The notes beneath the pieces were generated by a model. That model worked only from the letters and a program-made list of their open reading frames with translations. It was not told the DNA's origin and searched no databases. Made by a program: the position numbers and the translations under genes. From positions 124,001-188,000 of the forward strand of contig NZ_JAFMYU010000002.1 of the NCBI RefSeq assembly GCF_017353255.1: a stretch of 64,000 nt of DNA. Reading direction: 5' to 3'. Of the stretch, positions 35,595 through 43,146 are shown in pieces; position 1 is the first letter of the stretch; each line of letters begins with the position of its first letter. Source of the stretch: Fibrella aquatilis. GTDB lineage: Bacteria; Bacteroidota; Bacteroidia; Cytophagales; Spirosomataceae.

Positions 35595-35707
35595 AAAGAG
35601 CGAAAGAGCGAATGAGCGAAAGAGCGAAATGTCCAGTCAGCATTCTACCAACCCGTACCAATGCAAGGCTGTTCACTCTTTCGCTCATTCACCCTTTCGC
35701 TCTTTAC
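35593..35707. repeat. Inverted repeat in divergent MFS/mazG promoter region
   Basis: Arms 35593-35628 and 35672-35707 match with a few differences and are built from AAAGAGCGAAAGAGCGAATG. This copy lies between divergent genes and reaches into the MFS start codon, which argues against a role only as terminator. Confidence 0.85.
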
Positions 35708-35727
35708 GAATCTAGTATCTTCGTTGC

Positions 35728-36561
35728 ATGACTTTCGATCACCTGCCTGCCCGCCGTCAGGAGCAACTGATGGCGTTTAATCGCCTGCTCACCATCATGG
35801 ACGAACTGCGCGAACAATGCCCCTGGGACCGTAAGCAGACGATGGAAACGCTGCGCCACCTGACCATTGAAGAGACGTACGAGCTCTCGGATGCGATTCT
35901 GGAAGGCAACCGCAATGAGATCAAAAAAGAGATCGGCGACCTGATACTACACATGGTTTTTTACAGCAAAATAGGTTCCGAAGCCCCCGAAAATGATCCG
36001 CAACGGTTCGACGTGGCCGACGTGCTCAACGGTATTTCGGAAAAGCTCATCAGCCGCCACCCGCATATTTATGGCGACGTGCACGGCAACAAGGTGGTAG
36101 CCGACACCGAAGAGCAGGTAAAGGCCAACTGGGAGCAACTGAAGCTAAAAGAAGGCAACAAATCGGTGTTGGGCGGGGTGCCGCAGTCGCTGCCTGCGCT
36201 GGTGAAGGCCATGCGTATTCAGGAAAAAGCCCGCGGTGCCGGGTTCGACTGGGACGAACCGGCGCAGGTGTGGGCCAAAGTAGAAGAAGAGATGCAGGAG
36301 TTCCAGGCTGAATATAACGTAGACGTTGAGGCCATCGACCCTGCCAAAGCCGAAGGTGAGTTTGGCGACCTGCTGTTTTCGCTCGTCAACTACGCCCGGT
36401 TTATGAACCTCAACCCCGAAACGGCCCTGGAACGCACCAACAAAAAGTTCATCAAACGTTTCCAGTACCTCGAAGACCGCGCCCGCGCCAATGGACAAGC
36501 CCTCCACGAGATGACCCTCGCCGAAATGGACGTGTACTGGGAAGAGGCAAAGAAGAAGTGA
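35728..36561 (+). CDS. mazG: Nucleoside triphosphate pyrophosphohydrolase MazG
   Basis: A 277-residue MazG enzyme that hydrolyses NTPs to NMP and pyrophosphate, cleaning the pool or modulating stress signalling. The first MazG domain shows LREQCPWDRKQTMETLRHLTIEETYEL with the metal-binding EExxE-type residues and EIGDLILHMVF; the second carries EEEMQEFQAEYN and EFGDLLFSLVNYARF. Length agrees with the two-domain E. coli enzyme. The gene converges with a GDSL lipoprotein, and the two stops are joined by a hairpin. Confidence 0.95.
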   Translation: MTFDHLPARRQEQLMAFNRLLTIMDELREQCPWDRKQTMETLRHLTIEETYELSDAILEGNRNEIKKEIGDLILHMVFYSKIGSEAPENDPQRFDVADVLNGISEKLISRHPHIYGDVHGNKVVADTEEQVKANWEQLKLKEGNKSVLGGVPQSLPALVKAMRIQEKARGAGFDWDEPAQVWAKVEEEMQEFQAEYNVDVEAIDPAKAEGEFGDLLFSLVNYARFMNLNPETALERTNKKFIKRFQYLEDRARANGQALHEMTLAEMDVYWEEAKKK

Positions 36562-36566
36562 TTTAC

Positions 36567-36656
36567 GATGTACGATGTACGAATTACGATTTTTGCTGAC
36601 GCCAGAGCATAATTACGCTGGCGTAAGCAAAAATCGTAATTCGTACATCGTACATC
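36567..36656. repeat. Inverted repeat, 39-nt arms, between convergent mazG and GDSL genes
   Basis: Arms 36567-36605 and 36618-36656 differ at one position. They are built from GATGTACGATGTACGAATTACG followed by the tip GCTGACGCCAG; the loop AGCATAATTACG resembles that of the 14738 repeat. It begins 6 bp after the mazG stop and covers part of the GDSL stop codon. Confidence 0.95.
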
Positions 36657-37422
36657 ACTTCAGCCTCCCCACCACAACCCCCACGGCCTCCTCGGCCCAG
36701 AGGCGCATTTGCAGGCCGGAATAATGAAGGCCGTCGGGGGCATACTGTGTGGCGTCGGTGCCTGCTTTTCGGGTAAGATCGGTGATGTCGATGAAGGTGA
36801 CGCTGGCTTGTTCGCAGCTTTGTTTGGCCGTATTGTTGAACGTATCGATCTGATTGCCAATGAGATTGCGGTCACGGTCTTTGGCGTAAGGCGACTGTCC
36901 CCAGTCGGGAATAGACAGTACCACCACGCGCTCAGAACGGCCGTTGGCAAAGCGGATGGCCGTTTGTAGCAACTGCCGGAACTCGGTGCGGTACCGTTCA
37001 ATATCCTGCCCCCGATACTGATTATTGACCCCAATTAACAGCGACACCAGATCGTAGGTGTTGGTATTGCCCGACGAGGCAATGGCGTCGGCGAGTTCGG
37101 CGGTGGTCCAGCCGGTGCGGGCAATGATGGTGGGGTTTGCCAGGTTAACGCCTTTGGCACGAACCAGTCCGGCCAGTTGCACGGGCCAACGGTCGGCCTC
37201 GCCCACACTTTCGCCAATGGTGTAGGAATCGCCCAGGGCCAGGTAGCGGAACGTAGTGGCTGTTGGTGAAGGGGTCACGGTGTTGGGTGGGGTGGTTGTG
37301 GTCGGCATTGGTGGCGTAGGCTGGGCAGGCAGCGCCGGAGCATCAGGCGGAGTGGGCTGTGCACAGGATACGGTCAGCAGCAGACAAAGGCCGCCGAAGA
37401 CGGCCGAAAGAGGACGTATCAT
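36655..37422 (-). CDS. SGNH/GDSL hydrolase lipoprotein
   Basis: A 255-residue exported esterase-like protein. The N-terminus is a lipoprotein signal with LLLTVSC (Cys20), followed by a Pro/Thr linker to about residue 55. Block I YLALGDSYTIG holds the nucleophile Ser; GVNNQYRG is block III with oxyanion Asn; DGLHYS holds the catalytic Asp and His. It would act on acyl or acetyl esters at the periplasmic side or cell surface. Its stop codon is at the end of the 36567-36656 inverted repeat. Confidence 0.9.
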   Translation of the reverse strand: MIRPLSAVFGGLCLLLTVSCAQPTPPDAPALPAQPTPPMPTTTTPPNTVTPSPTATTFRYLALGDSYTIGESVGEADRWPVQLAGLVRAKGVNLANPTIIARTGWTTAELADAIASSGNTNTYDLVSLLIGVNNQYRGQDIERYRTEFRQLLQTAIRFANGRSERVVVLSIPDWGQSPYAKDRDRNLIGNQIDTFNNTAKQSCEQASVTFIDITDLTRKAGTDATQYAPDGLHYSGLQMRLWAEEAVGVVVGRLK

Positions 37423-37542
37423 GGCTGGTATGTTTGCGCTAACTTACGGCGAAACTGGCCTTGATAGATGCTTTTTGCCGTATTGCTGACGCCCGTCGGG
37501 CGGCCACTATGGGCTGCCCCTACACAAAAACCCCTAACCCCG

Positions 37543-39696
37543 ATGCGCTACCTTTTCCTGCTCCTGCTCACCCTACCCACTTTCGCGCAAATCAATCCGG
37601 CCAACGTCACCATAGCGCGGGATGCCTACGGGGTGCCGCATATTTTCGCTAAAACAGACCCGGAAGTGGCCTACGGCCTTGCCTGGGCCCATGCCGAAGA
37701 TAATTTCAAGACCATTCAATACCTCATGCTACCCGCCAAAGGGCTGCTGGGCAGGCAGTTGGGCAAGACCGGTGCCGCCGCCGACTATGTGGTAGAACTG
37801 ATCCACGCGGGCGAGCTGGTGGCCAACACGAAAGGCCCCGCCCTATCGCCCGATTTCCAGGCGGTAGTGGAAGGCTACTTGCAGGGTATCAACGATTTCG
37901 CCCGTGCCCACCCCGAACAGGTGCTGGATAAACGGGCGTTTCCGTTCACGCTCAACGACTACCTGAAAACGTCGGTGCTGTCGCTATCCATGATTTCGGG
38001 GCTTGAAGGGGCGCTGAAGGCCATCTACGCGGGCCGCACCCCCACCATCGATTTTGGTACGCCTGCTACGGCCCACCGCCCGGCCCGGAAACAAAACCAG
38101 TCCGACTGGTTGGGTGAGGCCCTGAACGAAACGTCGTTTCCCGGCTCGAACGCCTTTGCCATTCACCCCAGCAAAACCACCGAGGGGCAGGCGCTGCTGG
38201 CTATCAACTCGCATCAGCCGCTGGAAGGGCCGGTGGCGTGGTACGAGGCGCACCTGTGTTCCGAACAGGGCTGGAACATCCTGGGCGGGCTATTTCCGGG
38301 GGGTGTCACTATCTTCCACGGCGTTAATGAACACCTCGGCTGGGCGCATACGGTCAACTACCAAGATAAGATCGACACCTACCAGCTTCAGACCGACAAG
38401 GCACACCCCGGCCAGTATTTCTTCGACGGAAAATGGGTACCGCTCGAAGTGAAGAAGGTGAAGCTGCACATCAAAGGTATCCCGGTTGCCATTGGTCGAA
38501 AAGCCTATTACAGCGTCTACGGGCCTACTATCGTGACCAAACGGGGACGGTCCGACGTCTCGGTTTTTGCCCTGCGGCTGGGGGCCAATCAGGAACTGCG
38601 CGGGCTGGAGCAATGGTACCGGATGAATAAGGCGCGCTCGTTTTCAGAGTTTCGTAAAGCGCTGGAACCCACCGCTATTCCGGGCTTTAACATCGTTTAT
38701 GCTGACGCCGACACCATCTATTATGTGAGCAACGGCAAGATCCCCCGCCGCGATCCGGCCTACAACTGGGCAGGTACTTTGCCGGGCAACACCTCGCGCA
38801 CGCTCTGGACGCAGTTTCACTCACTGAGCGATTTCCCTGCCTACGTGAACCCGCCGAGCGGCTATGTGTTCAACATGAACAACACACCCTTCTACGCCAC
38901 CGGCCCCGCCGACAACCTGAAGCCTGAGCAGTTCGATCAAACCATTGGCTATGAACGGTTTAATACCAACCGCAGTGTTCGATTCGGTGAGTTGATTGCC
39001 CCGCTGGATAAAGTGAGCTATGCCGATTTCAAACGGATTAAATACGACCTGCAACTGCCGCAGAAACTATCCTACGCCGCCGGTCCCGACGCCAACGCCC
39101 TCTTCGCTCTCTCGCCCGATGCGTATCCCGACATCCGTGAGCAGATACAGATGCTAAACGCCTGGGACCGGAAAGGCACCGTCGATAGCCCCGGCGCGGG
39201 CTTGTTTCTAGTGGTCTACCACTACTGGAACAATAAGCTCAAAGACGTGCCTGTTCCTAAACCTGCGCTCACGCCAGAGCAGTGCGTAGAGAGCCTTCGC
39301 TACGCTAAGTCGTTCATAAAGAAGCACTTCAACAAAGAGAGTATTACGCTTGGCGAGTACCAGCAACATGCGCGGGGCAACCGGGCCATCCCCATCTGGG
39401 GCCTGCCCGACGTGCTGGCGTCTATCTATTCCGGACCCTACAAAACCCCCACCGGCCAAACGGGGCGCGTACACAGCACCAACGGTGAGTCGTATATTAT
39501 GTTGGTGAAATTTCCGAAAACGGGCTTGCCCGCCATCGAAACCGTCAACTGCTTCGGTGCCTCGGCCAACCCCGACAGCCCCCATTTCACGGACCAAATG
39601 GACCTGTTCATCCAGATGAAAACCAAGCCCATGACGCTGGATAAAAAAGCGGTTTTAGATAGCGCAAAGCGGGTGTACCATCCGGGGGAGAAGTGA
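37543..39696 (+). CDS. Penicillin acylase family N-terminal nucleophile hydrolase
   Basis: A 717-residue periplasmic enzyme starting at 37543 (MRYLFLLLLTLPTFAQ, a clean signal peptide); an ATG at 37468 would add 25 residues. The sequence shows NVTIARDAYGVPHIFAKT near the start of the alpha chain and the autoproteolytic site with nucleophile Ser in SFPGSNAFAIHPSKT, after about 200 residues, matching the family. Related enzymes hydrolyse beta-lactam side chains, acyl-homoserine lactones or choloyl amides; the substrate here is unknown. It is divergent from the GDSL gene. Confidence 0.9.
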   Translation: MRYLFLLLLTLPTFAQINPANVTIARDAYGVPHIFAKTDPEVAYGLAWAHAEDNFKTIQYLMLPAKGLLGRQLGKTGAAADYVVELIHAGELVANTKGPALSPDFQAVVEGYLQGINDFARAHPEQVLDKRAFPFTLNDYLKTSVLSLSMISGLEGALKAIYAGRTPTIDFGTPATAHRPARKQNQSDWLGEALNETSFPGSNAFAIHPSKTTEGQALLAINSHQPLEGPVAWYEAHLCSEQGWNILGGLFPGGVTIFHGVNEHLGWAHTVNYQDKIDTYQLQTDKAHPGQYFFDGKWVPLEVKKVKLHIKGIPVAIGRKAYYSVYGPTIVTKRGRSDVSVFALRLGANQELRGLEQWYRMNKARSFSEFRKALEPTAIPGFNIVYADADTIYYVSNGKIPRRDPAYNWAGTLPGNTSRTLWTQFHSLSDFPAYVNPPSGYVFNMNNTPFYATGPADNLKPEQFDQTIGYERFNTNRSVRFGELIAPLDKVSYADFKRIKYDLQLPQKLSYAAGPDANALFALSPDAYPDIREQIQMLNAWDRKGTVDSPGAGLFLVVYHYWNNKLKDVPVPKPALTPEQCVESLRYAKSFIKKHFNKESITLGEYQQHARGNRAIPIWGLPDVLASIYSGPYKTPTGQTGRVHSTNGESYIMLVKFPKTGLPAIETVNCFGASANPDSPHFTDQMDLFIQMKTKPMTLDKKAVLDSAKRVYHPGEK

Positions 39697-39910
39697 GTTG
39701 GTGGTTTGTAGTTTGTGGTTGCTTCGCGCTCTAGTGGGCTTCGCGCTACGTGCCCTTCGACAGGCTCAGGGTGACAACAATGTTGAATCAACTCAAGAAC
39801 ATTGTTCTAGTACCCTGTCACCCTGAGCCTGTCGAAGGGCCTCGCGTCAGCAATTTACCTCGCGAAGCCCACTAGGGCGCGAAGCAACCACAAACTACAA
39901 ACCACCAACT
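39696..39910. repeat. Three-tier inverted repeat, outer 50-nt arms plus CCCTTCGACAGGCTCAGGGTGACA core
   Basis: Outer arms 39696-39745 and 39861-39910 differ at one base (AGTTGGTGGTTTGTAG..., tip GCTTCGCG). Inside, a perfect 25-nt pair (39752-39776, 39816-39840) carries the CCCTTCGACAGGCTCAGGG sequence, which I recognise as a common intergenic repeat in many bacteria, and a 9-nt pair forms the tip. It fills the gap between two plus-strand genes. Confidence 0.93.
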
Positions 39911-39917
39911 ACAAACT

Positions 39918-39925
39918 TACCTTTG
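39918..39925 (+). promoter_or_regulatory. Candidate -7 promoter box for the MaoC gene
   Basis: TACCTTTG matches the Bacteroidota TAnnTTTG box exactly, 8 bp beyond the right arm of the large repeat. It ends only 5 bp before the ATG, so the transcript would be nearly leaderless; no -33 TTTG is evident. Confidence 0.4.
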
Positions 39926-39930
39926 CCCTC

Positions 39931-40332
39931 ATGCAAATCAACGACACTCACACCCACGCGTTTCGGTTTTCGCAGGCCGACGTAGAAGCTTTTGCCCGCG
40001 TCACGGGCGACAATAATCCGCTGCACCTCGACGCCGATTTTGCGGCGCAAACGCCCTTCAAACGCCCCATCATGCACGGTATGCTGGGGGCCAGTATTTT
40101 CACGAAAGTGCTGGGCACCGAATTCCCTGGTTATGGGTCGGTGTATCTGGGGCAAACGCTGGAGTTTTTGCGCCCCATGTTTGTCGACACCGATTATGAG
40201 GTCACATTCACCGTACAACAGGTTGATCCTCAGAAGCATATCGCCCACATTTTCGGCGAAATTCGGGACATGCACACCCAAAAGGTAACCACAAAGGGCG
40301 TGGCTACACTCATGCATAAGGAGAAGATATAG
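39931..40332 (+). CDS. MaoC-like (R)-specific enoyl-CoA hydratase
   Basis: A 133-residue hot-dog-fold protein. The hydratase 2 motif is clear: FARVTGDNNPLHLDADFAAQTPFKRPIMHGML holds the catalytic Asp and His. Such enzymes hydrate trans-2-enoyl-CoA to (R)-3-hydroxyacyl-CoA in fatty acid or polyester metabolism. It stands alone between the large repeat and a convergent lipoprotein gene 23 bp downstream. Confidence 0.92.
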   Translation: MQINDTHTHAFRFSQADVEAFARVTGDNNPLHLDADFAAQTPFKRPIMHGMLGASIFTKVLGTEFPGYGSVYLGQTLEFLRPMFVDTDYEVTFTVQQVDPQKHIAHIFGEIRDMHTQKVTTKGVATLMHKEKI

Positions 40333-40355
40333 CGATGGTTACGCTTGTTGTCTGC

Positions 40356-40748
40356 TCATTGAAGCGACGTCAGCGCCACCAGCTGAACGGTACTCCGTTT
40401 ACCCCAGCCGCATTCCAGCGTGCCTGTGCCGGTGGTAGGGGTGTAACGGACTGTTACGAGTTTCTGACCCATCCAAAAACCGTTGGCCTGTTTAGCCTCC
40501 TCGTCGGCAATGGCTTTGTCGAAGAGTGGGCGCGTGGCTTCTGTGGGCAGTACTGTGGTGCCCTCGTCGTTGGCGGCGTTGAGGTTGATGACCAAATGCG
40601 CACCACACCCATCGGCGGGTAGCCCATTGCCAACCAACAACGCTTTTTGCTCAATTGATGTCGTCTGCTCGGGGGCTACGGTTTTTTCGCAGCTGAAGGC
40701 CATTAACAGTATGGCGGGCAGGAAGAAATAGTTGCTGACACGTTGCAT
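40356..40748 (-). CDS. Small lipoprotein of unknown function
   Basis: A 130-residue protein with a lipoprotein signal peptide (LPAILLMAFSCEKT; Cys20). The mature part contains two further Cys (GCGAH, LECGWG) that could form a disulfide and beta-strand text such as LVTVRYTPTTGTGTLECGW. I do not recognise a family. It converges with the MaoC gene and is divergent from the glycosyltransferase gene. Confidence 0.75.
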   Translation of the reverse strand: MQRVSNYFFLPAILLMAFSCEKTVAPEQTTSIEQKALLVGNGLPADGCGAHLVINLNAANDEGTTVLPTEATRPLFDKAIADEEAKQANGFWMGQKLVTVRYTPTTGTGTLECGWGKRSTVQLVALTSLQ

Positions 40749-40880
40749 AGAAGTTGGGTTATATGTCTGTTAGTAAAGACTCGCCAACAGTTGAAACGGT
40801 TGGAAAAAGATGAAGTTAGCACTCTATAAACGCTAAATCTTCTCGCTTCACTACTTTTAACCCGATTTTTCGCGTACTCC

Positions 40881-41873
40881 ATGCCCACTGCCACCCCCGA
40901 CGTTTCGATTATCATTGTCAATTACAAAACGCCACAACTCATTATCGACTGCCTGCATTCGGTGTTCGAGCACACGCAGGGCGTTTCGGTTGAGGTCATT
41001 ATCGTCGACAATGAATCGGGCGACAATAGCGAAAGCCTTGTGCGGGGGGCGTTTCCGGAAGCGCAGTTTCCGCAGGTGCGCTGGTTCGATATGGGGTATA
41101 ACGCGGGCTTTGGGCGGGCCAATAATTTCGGTATGAAACAGGCGCGGGGCCGTAACGTCCTGCTGTTCAACTCCGATACTCTACTGGTGGATGATCTAAT
41201 CTCTCGCTGTTCACAACTACTTGATCAACAGGCCGATGTGGCAGCGGTGGGGGCCATGCAGATCAACCGCGAGGGGCAGGTACACCCGCAACTGTTCACC
41301 CGGTTTGCCCAGTTGCGGCGCTTCTGCTACATCCTGCCCGAACGCTGGCTCAACCGGATTTTTCCCGATAGCCACTACGCCGACCCCAACCAGGTAGACT
41401 GGATTATTGGTGCGTTTCTGATGACCCGCCAAACCACCATCGGGCAAACAGGTGGTTTCGACGAGCGATTTTTTATGTATGGCGAAGACGTAGAATGGTG
41501 CTGGCGACTAGGCAAACAAGGGCGGATGCTGGTGCTCCACGACGGCTTTTTTGTGCACCTCGAATACGGCAGCGATATCAGCAACGCCACCCGGAAGGTC
41601 ACGTTCATCAACCGGTTTAAGACGCAGATGCAATTGTCTAACCTGCTCTGGATACGCAAACAGTACGGCGCGGGGGCCTATTTGCTCCTGATGATCCACT
41701 ACTATACCCTCGTGCCCATTGTTTACGGCTGGAAGATAAGTATTAACCTCCGGCAGGGTAAGCCCCTGTTCAGTGAGCTAACAAATCAGCGGGCGTTTGC
41801 CCAACAAGTCGGTATATTTAGCCGTTTCTTCTGGGCGACCCTCTTCAATCAAAACCGCTTTTTTAAGGTGTGA
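40881..41873 (+). CDS. Family 2 glycosyltransferase (rhamnosyltransferase-like)
   Basis: A 330-residue GT2 enzyme. The GT-A fold N-terminus reads VSIIIVNYKTPQLIIDCL; VEVIIVDNESGDNS and NAGFGRANNFGMKQA follow, the metal-binding DxD region is LLFNSDTLL, and the GEDVEWCWRLGKQG stretch is the acceptor-side motif typical of WbbL-like rhamnosyltransferases. It probably adds a sugar to a surface polysaccharide; no other polysaccharide gene is next to it, so the pathway is not clear. Confidence 0.9.
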   Translation: MPTATPDVSIIIVNYKTPQLIIDCLHSVFEHTQGVSVEVIIVDNESGDNSESLVRGAFPEAQFPQVRWFDMGYNAGFGRANNFGMKQARGRNVLLFNSDTLLVDDLISRCSQLLDQQADVAAVGAMQINREGQVHPQLFTRFAQLRRFCYILPERWLNRIFPDSHYADPNQVDWIIGAFLMTRQTTIGQTGGFDERFFMYGEDVEWCWRLGKQGRMLVLHDGFFVHLEYGSDISNATRKVTFINRFKTQMQLSNLLWIRKQYGAGAYLLLMIHYYTLVPIVYGWKISINLRQGKPLFSELTNQRAFAQQVGIFSRFFWATLFNQNRFFKV

Positions 41874-41880
41874 CGACACA

Positions 41881-41936
41881 AACTGGTAGACGCTGGATAT
41901 TGGAGCAAGAAGTTCAATGTCCAGCGTCTACCAGTT
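41881..41936. repeat. Inverted repeat, 22-nt arms
   Basis: AACTGGTAGACGCTGGATATTG (arm 41881-41902, 22 nt) faces its complement at 41915-41936 with one mismatch. It lies 7 bp after the glycosyltransferase stop and 30 bp before the M42 peptidase start. Confidence 0.85.
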
Positions 41937-41966
41937 AGTGTTTAACATCCAATATTCCCCTATCCT

Positions 41967-43052
41967 ATGACTGAGACTAGTAGGGCGTTTCTTTACGCCT
42001 ACCTTAACAACGCCTCGCCCACGGGCTTTGAATCGTCGGGGCAGCAGCTTTGGCTCGATTACCTCAAACCCTACATTGACGAGTACATCGTTGATACCTA
42101 CGGCACGGCAGTGGGCGTAATCCACGCTGATCCGGCCTCACCCACCAAAGACTACAAAGTGGTCATTGAGGCTCATTCCGACGAGATATCGTGGTTTGTG
42201 AACTACATCTCCGACGATGGTTACCTCTACGTGCGGCGCAACGGTGGTTCGGATGCCCTCATTGCACCTTCTATGCGCGTGAATCTGCACACCAAGCAGG
42301 GCGTAGTCGAGGGTGTATTTGGCTGGCCCGCCATTCATGTGCGTGACCTAGCCAAAGACACCGCCCCCAAAGTGACCGACCTGTTTATCGACGTGGGCGC
42401 GGCCACCAAAGATGAAGTGCTGGCCATGGGTATTCACGTAGGCACCGTCTGCACGTTTGTGGATGGCCTGACCGAGATGAACGGCCGCTACTTTGTGGGT
42501 CGGGCGCTCGACAACCGCATGGGTGGGTTCATGATTGCCGAAGTGGCCCGTCAGCTGAAGGAGAATGGAGTCAAACTGCCCTTCACGCTCTACGTCGTCA
42601 ACGCGGTGCAGGAAGAAATCGGCCTGCGCGGGGCTGAAATGATCGCCCACCGCCTCCGCCCCGACATCGCTATCTGCACCGACGTAACGCACGATACGCA
42701 GTCACCGAAGTACGATAAGAAAGAACAGGGCGACCTGAAATGCGGGGGCGGCCCGGTACTTTGTTACGGCCCCGCTGTGCAGAATAACCTCCTCGATTTC
42801 ATGATCGACGTGGCCGACACGCACGACATTGCGTTTCAGCGGCAGGCCGTGAGCCGATCTACCGGCACCGACACCGATGCTTTTGCCTACGCCGCCGAAG
42901 GGGTAGCTTCGGCCCTGATCTCGCTGCCGCTGAAGTACATGCACACCACCGTAGAGACGGTGCATCAGGAAGATGTTCAAGCTGTTATTCGGCTGATGTA
43001 CAGCGTACTACTGACGCTGAAGGGTAACGAGGATTTCAGGTATATAAAATAA
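41967..43052 (+). CDS. M42 family metallo-aminopeptidase
   Basis: A 361-residue di-metal aminopeptidase of the M42 (PepA/FrvX/TET) family. Metal and catalytic residues are visible: His and Asp in IEAHSDEISW, bridging Asp in RALDNRMGGF, Glu pair in VQEEIGLRGA, Asp in CTDVTHD and the final His in PLKYMHTTVETV. These cytosolic enzymes trim peptides as large tetrahedral dodecamers. The stop codon (43050-43052) is within the first bases of a perfect inverted repeat shared with the convergent gene. Confidence 0.92.
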   Translation: MTETSRAFLYAYLNNASPTGFESSGQQLWLDYLKPYIDEYIVDTYGTAVGVIHADPASPTKDYKVVIEAHSDEISWFVNYISDDGYLYVRRNGGSDALIAPSMRVNLHTKQGVVEGVFGWPAIHVRDLAKDTAPKVTDLFIDVGAATKDEVLAMGIHVGTVCTFVDGLTEMNGRYFVGRALDNRMGGFMIAEVARQLKENGVKLPFTLYVVNAVQEEIGLRGAEMIAHRLRPDIAICTDVTHDTQSPKYDKKEQGDLKCGGGPVLCYGPAVQNNLLDFMIDVADTHDIAFQRQAVSRSTGTDTDAFAYAAEGVASALISLPLKYMHTTVETVHQEDVQAVIRLMYSVLLTLKGNEDFRYIK

Positions 43053-43145
43053 GTGGTAAGTGATGAACGGTAAGTGGTAAGTGGCTGACGCATAAATAAG
43101 AAGCGTCAGCCACTTACCACTTACCGTTCATCACTTACCACTTAT
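43049..43145. repeat. Perfect inverted repeat, 43-nt arms, between convergent genes
   Basis: Arms 43049-43091 and 43103-43145 are exact reverse complements with an 11-nt AT-rich loop. The arm contains three AAGTGGTAAGTG-type words, the 12-mer AAGTGATGAACG also present at 14738-14879, and the tip GCTGACGC. It covers the M42 stop codon and ends 2 bp before the stop of the opposing gene. Confidence 0.97.
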
Positions 43146-43146
43146 C

